A stretch of 64,000 bases of DNA from Candidatus Saccharibacteria bacterium (GTDB lineage Bacteria > Patescibacteriota > Saccharimonadia > Saccharimonadales > Saccharimonadaceae), in contig JAEUQU010000002.1 in NCBI GenBank assembly GCA_016789455.1, positions 496,001 through 560,000 of the forward strand, read 5' to 3'. The notes under the pieces were generated by a model. That model made no database searches, had not been told where the DNA came from, and worked only from the letters and a program-made list of their open reading frames with translations. Every line of letters starts with the position of its first letter. The stretch's first letter is position 1. Positions 7,539 to 16,747 of the stretch are shown piece after piece. The translations under genes and the position numbers were made by a program.

Positions 7539-9959
7539 ATGCGACCCCAGGAAAATCCTGGCGTCCTCAGTCTCGGCGTGCCGGTATTCTTTGACCGTAC
7601 CGGTCGGCGTTGGCGCAGGGTACTCATTACCTGGCTGACGCTGGCCATACTGGCCACGGTCTACCTGGCAGTCGTCGTGCCTGACGCGCTTGCTCCGATC
7701 CAGAACCAGCTGGGCAACACCAGCAGCAGCCTGCCCAAGGAAATCACCGCGCGCCTTCGGCAGGGCGCACTCCCCGAACTCTCGGAAGGCGGCAACGCAC
7801 CACTGACCCAGGTGGCGCAGGTCCGCCGTGATGGCAGTCAGGCGTACCTCATCGAACCGTTCAGCGGGCAGCCGATCCGGCCGCTCGAAGAATGGGAGTA
7901 TGAGCTGGTCGGCGACAGCGAATACGTCATCGACCGTACCGGCGCCATCCCCGAGAAGACGCTGATGCTGACGTTCGATGACGGCCCTGATCCGACATAC
8001 ACGGCAGCGATCCTGGACGTGTTGTCGCGCAACGGCGTGCCGGCCACCTTTTTCAGCATCGGCGAGAATGTCGTCAAACACCCCGAGCTGGTCGCCCGCA
8101 TCATCCGTGAAGGGCACATGATTGGCGGCCACACCTTCACCCATGCCGACTTCTACGAGCATGATGCCGTCTGGGACCGCCAGGAGCTGATCGTCACCGA
8201 CCACGTCATCCGTGCCGCCGGCGACTATGCCACCAGTATCTGGCGCGTCCCCCGGGGCGATCCGGCCCAGAAGCCGCTTGCCGTGCTCTACGGACAACAG
8301 CTGGGCTATATGCAGATCGACTTCACGTACGACCTGCTCGACTGGGCGTATGCGCCCGGACAGGACATGCACGCCACCGCCTTGCCCCCGCTCGACGGCA
8401 TGGGGCACGTCGCCCTGCTGCACGACGGCGGCGGCGACCGCTCCGGCACCGTCGTCATGCTGCAACGGCTGATTGACGAGGCGCGAAACCAGGGCTACAG
8501 CTTTTCAACCCTGGCACCCATCCTGCCTGCCGCCCGCCAGCCCGTCAAGAATATCGGACCGACACTGGCCGACCGCTCAGTCCTCGGCTTTTTCCAGGGC
8601 ATCCTGGTGCTGCCTGAGCACCTACTGTATTTCCTGTTCTGGTTTGCGGTCATCACCATGACCAGCCTGTACGTCCTCTACCTGGGGCTGGCGCTGGTCA
8701 ACTACCACCGCTACCAGCGCTATCGGTACCTGTCCGCCGACCCGGACCGGCTGATCAGCGTCGTTGTACCGGCCTGGAACGAAGAAGGCGTCATCGAGAA
8801 GACCCTCGATTCCGTCTTTGGCAGCACCCACCGCAACCTCGATGTCATCGTCGTAGATGACGGCTCCAGCGACGCCACCCTGGAGCTGCTCCGCGCCTAC
8901 GAGCGCCGTCAGCCAGGATTACGCGTCCTGACACAGCCCAACAGCGGCAAGGCCGTCGCGCTCAATGCCGGATTCGCCGCGGCCAGGAGCGATATAGTGG
9001 TCACCATGGATGGCGACACCATCTTTGAGCGGCAGACCATCGGCGTCCTGGCGCGCCGCATGGATGAAGCAGGCATCGGCGTTGTCGCCGGCGTCGTCAA
9101 GGTTGGCAACCGCGACAACCTGCAGTCCGCTTGGCAGGAAGCCGTCCGGCTGCGCCGCGACCACTCCCTCTCAACCGGGGCCTTCGCCATGGTCCTTGCA
9201 CGGACCATCCCGGGTGCCTTGCTGAGCAACATCCTCACCATGTGGCAAAGCGTCGACTACGTGACCGGCATCGGCGTGACCCGCATGGCCGAGGCCCAGC
9301 TGGGTGCAGTTGCCATCGCACCCGGCTGCTGTTCGTGCTGGAACCGTAACGCCGTACTGCTCGCCGGTGGCTTCTCGCATGACACCCTGGCGGAAGACTG
9401 CGATATGACGCTGAACTTCCGCCGTCTTGGCTACAGGGTGGTACAGGAGCCGCGCGCCATCGCCTGGACCGAAGCACCGGCAACCATCAGGCAGCTGTCA
9501 AAGCAGCGGCTGCGCTGGTCGTACGGCAACACGCAGGCCTTCCGCAAGCACTGGCGGATGGTACTCAACCCGCGCTACGGCTGGCTGGGCATGCTGGTGC
9601 TGCCCTATGCCATGCTGTCGTTGCTGGTGCCGCTAGTGTTCATGCCGTTGATGGTGCTGTCGTTCTTCATCAGCGTCAGCAACGGCAACTGGGAGAGTAT
9701 CGCGCTGTTCGCACTCTTCGTCGCAGGCTCGCACTTCATCGTCGCCTGTGCTGCCGTCGCCATGCTCAAGGAGAGCTGGTGGCACCTGCTGTTCGTGCCG
9801 GTATACCGGCTGGTCTATGAGCCGCTGCGTGTCTATCTGCTGTACGCCGGCATGCTGCGGATCCTTATGGGCCGAAATTACGGGTGGGACAAGCTGCGCA
9901 GGACCAATAGCGTCCATGCCCCCACGGCCGAACCTGCCGTCCAGACAACGGTGGCGTAA
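7539..9959 (+). CDS. Polysaccharide deacetylase-glycosyltransferase 2 fusion (PGA-synthase-like)
   Basis: 806 residues from ATG 7539, set by AGGAGGA 8 nt upstream. Order: one membrane helix (about 26-48); a NodB deacetylase domain (about 140-320) with TFDDGPD and GGHTFTH, the metal-binding motifs; a membrane helix near 360-385; a GT2 domain (about 405-660) with VVDDGSSD, DGD, AEDCD and QRLRW; then C-terminal membrane helices. The same two activities occur in the poly-beta-1,6-N-acetylglucosamine system (PgaC polymerises, PgaB deacetylates). It probably makes and trims an extracellular amino-polysaccharide. The exact polymer is inference. Confidence 0.85.
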   Translation: MRPQENPGVLSLGVPVFFDRTGRRWRRVLITWLTLAILATVYLAVVVPDALAPIQNQLGNTSSSLPKEITARLRQGALPELSEGGNAPLTQVAQVRRDGSQAYLIEPFSGQPIRPLEEWEYELVGDSEYVIDRTGAIPEKTLMLTFDDGPDPTYTAAILDVLSRNGVPATFFSIGENVVKHPELVARIIREGHMIGGHTFTHADFYEHDAVWDRQELIVTDHVIRAAGDYATSIWRVPRGDPAQKPLAVLYGQQLGYMQIDFTYDLLDWAYAPGQDMHATALPPLDGMGHVALLHDGGGDRSGTVVMLQRLIDEARNQGYSFSTLAPILPAARQPVKNIGPTLADRSVLGFFQGILVLPEHLLYFLFWFAVITMTSLYVLYLGLALVNYHRYQRYRYLSADPDRLISVVVPAWNEEGVIEKTLDSVFGSTHRNLDVIVVDDGSSDATLELLRAYERRQPGLRVLTQPNSGKAVALNAGFAAARSDIVVTMDGDTIFERQTIGVLARRMDEAGIGVVAGVVKVGNRDNLQSAWQEAVRLRRDHSLSTGAFAMVLARTIPGALLSNILTMWQSVDYVTGIGVTRMAEAQLGAVAIAPGCCSCWNRNAVLLAGGFSHDTLAEDCDMTLNFRRLGYRVVQEPRAIAWTEAPATIRQLSKQRLRWSYGNTQAFRKHWRMVLNPRYGWLGMLVLPYAMLSLLVPLVFMPLMVLSFFISVSNGNWESIALFALFVAGSHFIVACAAVAMLKESWWHLLFVPVYRLVYEPLRVYLLYAGMLRILMGRNYGWDKLRRTNSVHAPTAEPAVQTTVA

Positions 9960-9965
9960 GGCCAC

Positions 9966-9996
9966 GGCGCATGTTGCCATCCAGGTGACATGCGCC
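9966..9996 (+). terminator. Terminator of the deacetylase-glycosyltransferase gene
   Basis: Perfect 9-bp stem GGCGCATGT (9966-9974) with ACATGCGCC (9988-9996), directly after the stop codon, followed by CTTC. Confidence 0.65.
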
Positions 9997-10051
9997 CTTC
10001 AATAGGGGCGGAGGATATAATAGCCACACCGTACATGCTATACTGTGGTGT

Positions 10052-11095
10052 ATGAAAAAGGTTATGGTCACGGAAGGCTGCCGCCGCCTGGCACGGCAGC
10101 TGACATTCTGGCTCTGCCTCCTCATCGTGCTCCTAACCACCGTCGCAGTTTCTTTTGCCCAACAGCGCATCTCTACGCGCAGCGCCGACGCCTTCAGCCA
10201 GGATGCCAACGATGCGAACGAGCGGTTCAAGCGCAGTCTTCAGCAATATGCCGATCTGCTATATCAGGGCCGGTCTTTTGTGCATGGCAGCCGGGAGGTG
10301 ACGCAGAAAGAGTGGGAACAATACTTCCGAGAGCAAAACATCTTTGGCCGTTACAAGGGCATCAGCATGGTCTTTATCGCCGAAACGGTCCCGCATGACG
10401 CCAAGCTGAAGTTTGAGGCAGCCATGCGCATGCAGCCACAATCCGGTGCCGACTATAGCATCAGTCCGGGAGGGGACCGCCCAGAGTACCTCATGATTAC
10501 GCGTTACCTGCGGGCCACCAATGTAGCCCCGGCCATTAATTTCGATCTGTATTCAACGCCTGCGCGGCGCCAGACCTATGCTGCCGCACGAGTACTCAAC
10601 CATCCCGTTGCCAGTCCGCCGCTGGTGCTTGCTTCCGGTGAGCCCGGTTTTTTCATGACATTGCCCGTCGACACCTCCGGTAAAAGCTTCGTCGTCATAA
10701 CCTTCCATACGGATCAACTGCTTGATGCTCTCTTTGAGGGTAATACGTTGCATAAGCTGGCCTTGCGCATCAGTGAAACTGACATGGTTGACCCTAACGA
10801 GAAGATTGAACTGTTCAAAACAGCCAACTGGCATGACTCCAACGAAATGACACTCCGGCGCACTGACACGTTCGGCGTAGCCGGCCGGCAATGGATTATG
10901 GAATATAAAGGCAATGCCGATTACGACAATGAGCCTGCCGGACGATTTGGAACGCTGTTCATAGGGCTCATCGGCAGCATGCTGATAGTGATGATCGGCC
11001 TGACCTACTTTGCCTTGCTTAAGGTCGGCGAACGGAACGTCGCACTGCAGAAGAAGACTGGTTCAAAGCCTCGAAAATCCGGCGGACGTGCGTAA
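10052..11095 (+). CDS. CHASE-domain membrane sensor without an output domain
   Basis: 347 residues: helix 1 (about 16-36), an extracytoplasmic CHASE domain (about 45-290), helix 2 (about 303-328), then only some 20 basic residues. CHASE domains normally sense small ligands for histidine kinases or cyclases; here no kinase, GGDEF or HAMP follows. TATACT ends 7 nt before the ATG, indicating a leaderless message. The 3' end overlaps the convergent gene at 11019-11627 by 77 bp. It might work with the orphan histidine kinase at 44148, but nothing in the sequence links them. Confidence 0.75.
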   Translation: MKKVMVTEGCRRLARQLTFWLCLLIVLLTTVAVSFAQQRISTRSADAFSQDANDANERFKRSLQQYADLLYQGRSFVHGSREVTQKEWEQYFREQNIFGRYKGISMVFIAETVPHDAKLKFEAAMRMQPQSGADYSISPGGDRPEYLMITRYLRATNVAPAINFDLYSTPARRQTYAAARVLNHPVASPPLVLASGEPGFFMTLPVDTSGKSFVVITFHTDQLLDALFEGNTLHKLALRISETDMVDPNEKIELFKTANWHDSNEMTLRRTDTFGVAGRQWIMEYKGNADYDNEPAGRFGTLFIGLIGSMLIVMIGLTYFALLKVGERNVALQKKTGSKPRKSGGRA

Positions 11096-11627
11096 ACTCA
11101 AAGAGTACGGCATCCACCACCACCAACGCCGCCACCCCTAGCATGCCACTGACGGCATATGGCGCAGCCGGCTGGATGACCGTGCTGCTGCTACGCAGCC
11201 AGGAGGCCACTGTCCGTTCGATTGCCGCAGCTGCCGACCCCGGTCCGCCGTTGCCGTTCACCAAATCCGATGCCTCTTCTGCGGATACGACCGGACCGGC
11301 TGCCGGTGGAGGGCCAGGGTCACCAGCGCCAGGCGCGGCCACGGTCTGCGCTACGGCAGGAGCAGGCTCCGGCGTATCTTCGGAAGCCACCGGCGTATCG
11401 CCGTCAGATGGCTGCTGGCCGCCAGGCGTCTCAGGCTCAGGATTCAGCAGATCATCGCAATCCTCCGGAGAGAGGAACTGGCGCTCTCCGCCGCCATCAT
11501 CAACTGACTCGACGATACATTCGCGCGGAACGATCCGCATCTGCAGTGTCGCCGACGAGTCCGCCCGCACCAATTGCGGCAGGGTGACCACGCCGACGAC
11601 CAAAAGTGTTGCTATGATTGCTTTCAT
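11019..11627 (-). CDS. Secreted Pro/Ala/Gly-rich membrane-anchored protein, last gene of surface operon
   Basis: 202 residues. A signal peptide (MKAIIATLLVVGVVTLPQLVRA) is followed by a short Cys-containing segment (two Cys, CIVES...DCDD), a long Pro/Glu/Ala-rich disordered stretch (about 65-150), a hydrophobic helix (VSGMLGVAALVVVDAVLF) and a basic C-terminus (RRSVRRP). It looks like a wall-spanning stalk held in the membrane. Its ATG overlaps the preceding gene's stop by one base, so translation is coupled. No known family. Confidence 0.7.
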   Translation of the reverse strand: MKAIIATLLVVGVVTLPQLVRADSSATLQMRIVPRECIVESVDDGGGERQFLSPEDCDDLLNPEPETPGGQQPSDGDTPVASEDTPEPAPAVAQTVAAPGAGDPGPPPAAGPVVSAEEASDLVNGNGGPGSAAAAIERTVASWLRSSSTVIQPAAPYAVSGMLGVAALVVVDAVLFEFTHVRRIFEALNQSSSAVRRSVRRP

Positions 11628-13597
11628 CAGTTTGCTACCACCGTTACTGTTAAGTTGAAATTATAGGTGCCGGTACTTTGCTGAGGGGGTATGGTCTGGT
11701 CCAGCGCCACGCCGGTAAGGTCCCAGTAGCACTCATACATGGCAGTAGTGTCGGCGGTCAGCAGAGTGACACTATCAGTGACGTTTTCATTAAAAGAGGC
11801 TGCCGCACCCTTGGTAATGCCATCGGTGGTGCAGTTAGTCTGTGGCGTCAGGACACTGGCTGAGGCATTGACGCTTAGCCGGCCGGCCTTGGTGTCGCCA
11901 TCCGAGCCGGCACCGCAACCGGCCGGGGAACCGGCACCGTCGTTGAAGTCGTACTGGTCACTCGAAGATGTCCATAAGGCCGAGCTGCCGGCCGTGGCAG
12001 CTACCGACGCCGTCCAAGTGGGCGTGCCGGTGTTATTGGTGATGCGTATCCTCTGTGAAGCGGTGCCCAGCGAACCCGTCGACGTCTGGCAGTCCAGGCT
12101 GAGCGTCTTGGCGGGCATGACAATGCCAGGGCTGGCAATACCGGCACCGCTGCCATCGACAATGTTCATGCCGAGCGAGCCAGAGGGAATATAGGCATTG
12201 TAGGCAAAGTTGGCGGCGAAGCCGGTGGTCGAAGAAATCGTCGTCTCCAGCGCGGCTGCGCCCTCGGTATTTGACCAGGTCAGGTTCGTCCCATCAAAAT
12301 TAAGTCGCTTGACGAACAGGTCGCCGGCGCTATCGATGATCGTCAGCATCAGCTCTGAGCGATCATGGGGATTACCCTGCATGCGGTGGAGCTTGTCATC
12401 GCCGGTGGCGGGGCGGGGCGTCGTGGTGAAATCGGTGGTGGCCGTCGTCCAAGCGCCAGTGTTCTTGTTGAAGAATACCCAGTCCACCCCCACGGCGTTA
12501 GAGTCCTCGTACGAAATTACCAGCCGTGACTGCCCACCGGACTGTACCCACTCCGCCGAGTTATTATTAGTGCCGGCTCCGACAGTGCCGATGGTCTGGT
12601 CATAGTTTCTGAGGTTGCCCCAGGCTGAGCCGGTCCATATGCCGGCGTCCGCGTCGGCGCCGTTATCGGTTGAGGCGGCATAGCCGATATAGTCCGTACC
12701 CGGTTCGGCCGCCAACTCCACATCGGTCGGTTCCTCGGCGAAGGCGGTATTGGTAACCGCGGCCGTCCAGGCACCCCCAGCACCAGCTCCCCGCGTGGCA
12801 TACACCAGGTCCAGCACAGCATCATTACCCCAGACTATCATCAGCTCGCCCGACAGGCTTTCGAAGGTCAGATCAAATGAACGGTTGGTCAATGTCGTAG
12901 CCGTACCTACCTTGGACAAGTTGGTGGAGAGTGCGGCTGTCGGCTCGGTCTGCCAGAGGTTCGTAGCACCGTTCCAGTAGTTGGCGGAAAGGTCGAAGGC
13001 CGTATCGCCCCAAGCGGCCGCAAGGTCATTACTGCCAGAGCGCGACGCCATCTTAACGGCGTCTACCGTGCCGGCCGTCCTGGCAGACGACATCGTCGTG
13101 GCCGCAGTCCAGGCACTGCCATTCCATACCCTGTACGCCAACTCATTATTGGTGGCCGTATTGGTCGAGTATAAGACCACCGCCTCGCCGGAGCTCTGTT
13201 CGTAGGCGATATCGAACCGGGGCAGGTTGCCGTTGCCGATGGTCACATTCCATTCGGCCGTCCAGGCAAAGCCGTTCCAGCGCTGAATATACAAAACACC
13301 GCCAGTGGTCTGATAACCGGCGATGATCTCATTCCGCACCGGCGAGGCACGGTTGACTACGTGGCGCATACTGGCAGCCGCCGTCGTGCCTGAGCTTTCG
13401 GCTCCCCAGGCACTTCCCACTTCATCCCACAATCGGAAGCGGGGAACAGTCTGCGTTCCCTCGCCATAGACAAGCATGCCGTCACCATGGGTCAGAGCTT
13501 GTACGGGCGGCACAGACCCCACGGCTCCGACCACGACGGAAAGAACGAGCAGCACACCGGCCCTCACAAACCGTCGCAGCGTCATGCTCATCCGCAT
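11627..13597 (-). CDS. Large secreted surface protein with repeat region and shared C-terminal domain
   Basis: 656 residues with a signal peptide (about 1-35). The central part (40-450) has repeated blade-like units with WNG.AW and GSAW patterns, suggesting a beta-propeller. The last 170 residues begin AKTLSLDCQTS, contain ASQRIRITN, FNDGAGSP.GC and KGAAASF, and end YNFNLTVTVVAN. This domain is clearly homologous to that of the 236-residue protein at 14778-15488. The arrangement resembles large and small WxL-protein pairs of Gram-positives, though a canonical WxL motif is not evident. Starts 3 nt after the upstream stop, with AAAGGA as ribosome-binding site. Confidence 0.75.
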   Translation of the reverse strand: MRMSMTLRRFVRAGVLLVLSVVVGAVGSVPPVQALTHGDGMLVYGEGTQTVPRFRLWDEVGSAWGAESSGTTAAASMRHVVNRASPVRNEIIAGYQTTGGVLYIQRWNGFAWTAEWNVTIGNGNLPRFDIAYEQSSGEAVVLYSTNTATNNELAYRVWNGSAWTAATTMSSARTAGTVDAVKMASRSGSNDLAAAWGDTAFDLSANYWNGATNLWQTEPTAALSTNLSKVGTATTLTNRSFDLTFESLSGELMIVWGNDAVLDLVYATRGAGAGGAWTAAVTNTAFAEEPTDVELAAEPGTDYIGYAASTDNGADADAGIWTGSAWGNLRNYDQTIGTVGAGTNNNSAEWVQSGGQSRLVISYEDSNAVGVDWVFFNKNTGAWTTATTDFTTTPRPATGDDKLHRMQGNPHDRSELMLTIIDSAGDLFVKRLNFDGTNLTWSNTEGAAALETTISSTTGFAANFAYNAYIPSGSLGMNIVDGSGAGIASPGIVMPAKTLSLDCQTSTGSLGTASQRIRITNNTGTPTWTASVAATAGSSALWTSSSDQYDFNDGAGSPAGCGAGSDGDTKAGRLSVNASASVLTPQTNCTTDGITKGAAASFNENVTDSVTLLTADTTAMYECYWDLTGVALDQTIPPQQSTGTYNFNLTVTVVAN

Positions 13598-13600
13598 CGG

Positions 13601-14752
13601 CTATCCTTTGCGGCGCCGCGACTGGGAACGTGACGCACTGGTTGGAATGCGGATATGCTGGCCAGGACGGAGCGTGTACGGCGGCTTGAGGTCGTTGAGG
13701 CGCACTAGCGTCTTCCAGTTGACGCCATGCTCACTGGCGACAGACTGGATGTCGTCACCACGCTCAACGCGGTACTTGATGGCGGATTGGCGCTCTTCGG
13801 CACGATCCCGCTGGCGGCGTATCAGGAAGGTGATAAGTCCAGCCAACACGGCCAAGCTGGCGATCATGATGCCGGCAGCGGCCGGTGCGGGAGCAATGAA
13901 AACGGTCGAGCTGGTCTGCAGCACCTTGTCCGGCTCGGTCTCTTCACCCAGCGACACGGCAGGGTCAGACACATAGGAGGCGCTGACGCGCGCCAAATAC
14001 CAGCCGCCCCAGAACGGTCGGGCAAAACTGAAGCCGTTCTCCGCTTCGCGTCCATTAAGGACAGGGAACGTGCCGCCGTCAGTCTGGGATCCGAAGAGAC
14101 CCTGCAGGCCGACTTCAAGCTTGGTATCGAGCGAGACGTTACCGGTGTTCTTCAGCGTAGGGGTGACAATGACTTCGTTATTCTTTTCTTCAACATCCAG
14201 CCCCTTGATGGTCAGTTCTTTCTTGATGTCACCCGGCACCGTCACGACGACACGGATGGCGCTGCGGAAGCTCAGAGTAATGCCATTGCCGGCGGATTGT
14301 GGCACCTGGTCTGCAGCCTGAAAGGCGATACAGGCATTATGTTCGCCGACATCAGCGTTTTCCGGCACCGTGATGGTGAACGGCACCGTCGCCTTGTTCT
14401 TTGGGGCTACGTCGACGGTCGTGCGTTCCACGGTAATCCACTCGCCGGCATTGGTGGCAACGTCAGCCTTCTGCGCACAGGCGAAGGCACCACCGCTTGA
14501 AACCTGCGAATCGACGCCATAGACGTCGACCTTTTTCACATCATCGGTATTATTGATAATCTGTACGGCATCCTGCACCGTACGGCCTGGCTGGATCTCA
14601 TGGATAAAGATTGACTGGGAGCGCGGATTATCCGATCGCGGGTTGGCCGGCTTCCCACCGACACCACCCGACTCGACAGCACCGGCTGGCGCCGATACGA
14701 CGAGCGCCAGAGTGAAGGCAAGTGCGAGTGATGTCAGTGATGTTCCGGTCAT
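13601..14752 (-). CDS. DUF916-like surface protein with membrane helix and C-terminal LysM
   Basis: 383 residues: signal peptide (1-25); Ig-like region (about 45-285) with features of DUF916 proteins, namely QPGRTVQDAVQIINNTDD near the start and VPFTITVPENADVGEHNACI; membrane helix (about 290-312) followed by RRQRDRAEERQ; and a LysM motif (YRVERGDDIQSVASEHGVNW...LRPGQHIRIP). In Gram-positives DUF916 proteins partner WxL proteins. The basic residues after the helix predict an in-facing C-terminus, which would put LysM in the cytoplasm, an odd topology. GAGAGGA precedes the start; 25 bp from the upstream gene. Confidence 0.75.
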   Translation of the reverse strand: MTGTSLTSLALAFTLALVVSAPAGAVESGGVGGKPANPRSDNPRSQSIFIHEIQPGRTVQDAVQIINNTDDVKKVDVYGVDSQVSSGGAFACAQKADVATNAGEWITVERTTVDVAPKNKATVPFTITVPENADVGEHNACIAFQAADQVPQSAGNGITLSFRSAIRVVVTVPGDIKKELTIKGLDVEEKNNEVIVTPTLKNTGNVSLDTKLEVGLQGLFGSQTDGGTFPVLNGREAENGFSFARPFWGGWYLARVSASYVSDPAVSLGEETEPDKVLQTSSTVFIAPAPAAAGIMIASLAVLAGLITFLIRRQRDRAEERQSAIKYRVERGDDIQSVASEHGVNWKTLVRLNDLKPPYTLRPGQHIRIPTSASRSQSRRRKG

Positions 14753-14777
14753 GGAGTTCCTCTCTACTGCCTGGTGA

Positions 14778-15488
14778 TTACTGAGCAGTGGCTGTCAGGG
14801 TTAGGTTCAAGGTGTAGCTGTCTGATGCGGTTTCTGCAGGAATGGTCTGGCTTAGTCCGGCACCAGTCAGGTAGCCGCGCCAGACATCGTTGCTGGTAGG
14901 GCCGGCGTTCAGCAGGGTGATACTATCGACGGTTCCCTGGGCAAAGGAGGCGGAGGCACCCTTGGTAACACCGGTAGCCGTACAGCTGGCACAATCTGTC
15001 ACCAGCGTACTGACGCTTGGATCGATAGTGAGTTGTCCTGCTACAGTATCGGTATCCGCACCATCAGCACATCCTGCGGTCGATCCGGTCACGTCATTGA
15101 AGTCGATCCGGCTGGTCGCACCACCGTTCGCCCAGGTGGAGGTGACGCCGCTGGTCGCTGCGACCGTCAGCGTAAAGCCGTTGTCGGCTGCATCGCCGTT
15201 GGTCACATATACCCGCTGCGAAGCGCTACCGAACGTGCCGGTCGAGGCGTTGCCGCCTGTCTGGCAATCAAGCGACAGGCTTTTGGCGCTCATGGCAAAT
15301 GTCGGCGACGGCACGCTGACACGGCTGCCATCCAGGATGTTGGTAACCAGCGTGCCCGGGTTGATAGTTTGTGTCAGGTCTGATGTCGGCACGGCCTTGA
15401 CAGTGACACCACCCAGCAGGACCAAGCCTGCGGCGGCAATAACTACAGCCGTAGAACGGCGGAATGAGGGTACCTCAAACTTCTTCAT
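14778..15488 (-). CDS. Small secreted surface protein sharing the operon's C-terminal domain
   Basis: 236 residues. A signal peptide (about 1-32) is followed almost at once by the domain AKSLSLDCQTGG ... ASQRVYVTN ... DFNDVTGSTAGC ... TKGASASF ... LSQTIPAETA ... YTLNLTLTATAQ. It aligns along its length with the last 170 residues of the 656-residue protein, including two conserved cysteines. First gene of the operon: AGAGAGAAGAA is the ribosome-binding region, and an excellent promoter lies at 15541-15569. Probably a surface or wall-associated structural protein. Confidence 0.75.
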   Translation of the reverse strand: MKKFEVPSFRRSTAVVIAAAGLVLLGGVTVKAVPTSDLTQTINPGTLVTNILDGSRVSVPSPTFAMSAKSLSLDCQTGGNASTGTFGSASQRVYVTNGDAADNGFTLTVAATSGVTSTWANGGATSRIDFNDVTGSTAGCADGADTDTVAGQLTIDPSVSTLVTDCASCTATGVTKGASASFAQGTVDSITLLNAGPTSNDVWRGYLTGAGLSQTIPAETASDSYTLNLTLTATAQ

Positions 15489-15540
15489 TTCTTCTCTCTC
15501 TTTACTCTTTTTTCTTTTTACTCACTAACCTGTGCTTGTT

Positions 15541-15569
15541 AGCTTAACCGTTATGGCCAGGTTTGTCAA
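15541..15569 (-). promoter_or_regulatory. Promoter of the four-gene surface operon
   Basis: Minus strand: TTGACA (15564-15569), 17-bp spacer, TAAGCT (15541-15546), about 55 bp before the first start codon. Confidence 0.7.
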
Positions 15570-15596
15570 TGAATGTGTGTCATTTTGTAGCAAAAA

Positions 15597-16721
15597 TTAC
15601 TGCCCATTGGCAGCGGCCACCTCAGCCTTGAGATCTTTCAAAAAAGCATCAATCTTAGAGCGGCTGGCTGACGGCACCGTAATGACATGCGCCCGGCCAT
15701 TCTGCCGCGCCAGGCTCCACTTGCGGATCATCTGCTCCGACGGTTCTTTGAAGACGACGGTGATGCCGTGCGGATTCTTAGCGCAGGGATAGCCCATCTT
15801 CTTCAGTTCAGAATACAGGTAATCGGCCAACATCAGGCTGCGCTTCACTTCCTTACGGAAGCCGTCGTTAGCACCACGCGTCTGCAGTTCATACCACAGG
15901 AAGATCGGTGCCTGGCCGTTGCGCGAACCGCCGATAGTGTCATCGAGCGCGCCGATGTACTCAATCTGCGTCTGGATGTGCTCCACATGCTCCTTGCGGG
16001 CCACGACGATGCCGCACGGGTACGGCGCGCCGATGAACTTATGTCCTGAGATTGAGACGCTGCCAATCGGCTTTTCAAAACTGATCTGCGGGGCGTCGTC
16101 CATGAACGGCAGCAGCATGCCAGAAAGCGCGGCATCGCAGTGGATGTAAAAATTCTTGATATTATTGCGCTTCAGAATTTCGACGATCTTATCGACGTCA
16201 TCAATCGCACCTGTCACCGTAGTGCCGATATTGGCGCAGATAACCACCGGATTGAGCGGATGCAGCAGGATGGCCCGCTCCAACGCTTCATAATTAATCT
16301 CGCCGTTGCTTTGCGATTCGATGGCCACCTTGGACATATTCAGCAGACGCCCGGCCTTGGCGACTGAGTAATGCGTGTCGGCCGAGTAGTACAGGATGGC
16401 ATCCGGATAGAGCTCGCGGCCCAAGAACAGCCCGTACAGGTTGCCCTCGGAGCCACAGGAGGTCACATATCCCCAGGCCCGTTCCATCGGGATGTGGTAC
16501 AGCTTGGCGAAATACTCGATGACCTCACGCTCAAAACCGGTGGAGTTGACGCCATAGATCAGATCCGAGAACGGGTCACCCAGGTTATCGATGTTGTAGT
16601 CCATGAATGCATACAACGGCTTGTAGTCGAAATGCATGCTTTCCGGATAGCCCAACAGCTTGGAGGCTTTCTCTTTGAGCAGTTTTTTGTGTGCGTCGAG
16701 ACGGGCTTGAACTTCTTCCAT
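15597..16721 (-). CDS. hdc: PLP-dependent histidine decarboxylase family enzyme
   Basis: 374 residues of group II PLP decarboxylase, closest by eye to bacterial pyridoxal histidine decarboxylases: GYPESMHFDY, GYVTSCGSEGNLYG, LYYSADTHYSVAK, ANIGTTVTGAIDD, HCDAALSGM, and SISGHKFIGAPYPCG carrying the PLP lysine. The length is typical. The expected reaction is histidine to histamine plus CO2. Plant serine decarboxylases share this fold, so substrate is inferred. Second gene after an aminotransferase (26 bp gap), an unusual pairing for an organism of this type. Confidence 0.8.
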   Translation of the reverse strand: MEEVQARLDAHKKLLKEKASKLLGYPESMHFDYKPLYAFMDYNIDNLGDPFSDLIYGVNSTGFEREVIEYFAKLYHIPMERAWGYVTSCGSEGNLYGLFLGRELYPDAILYYSADTHYSVAKAGRLLNMSKVAIESQSNGEINYEALERAILLHPLNPVVICANIGTTVTGAIDDVDKIVEILKRNNIKNFYIHCDAALSGMLLPFMDDAPQISFEKPIGSVSISGHKFIGAPYPCGIVVARKEHVEHIQTQIEYIGALDDTIGGSRNGQAPIFLWYELQTRGANDGFRKEVKRSLMLADYLYSELKKMGYPCAKNPHGITVVFKEPSEQMIRKWSLARQNGRAHVITVPSASRSKIDAFLKDLKAEVAAANGQ

Positions 16722-16747
16722 ATGGACCTGATTATACGTGCTTACGC

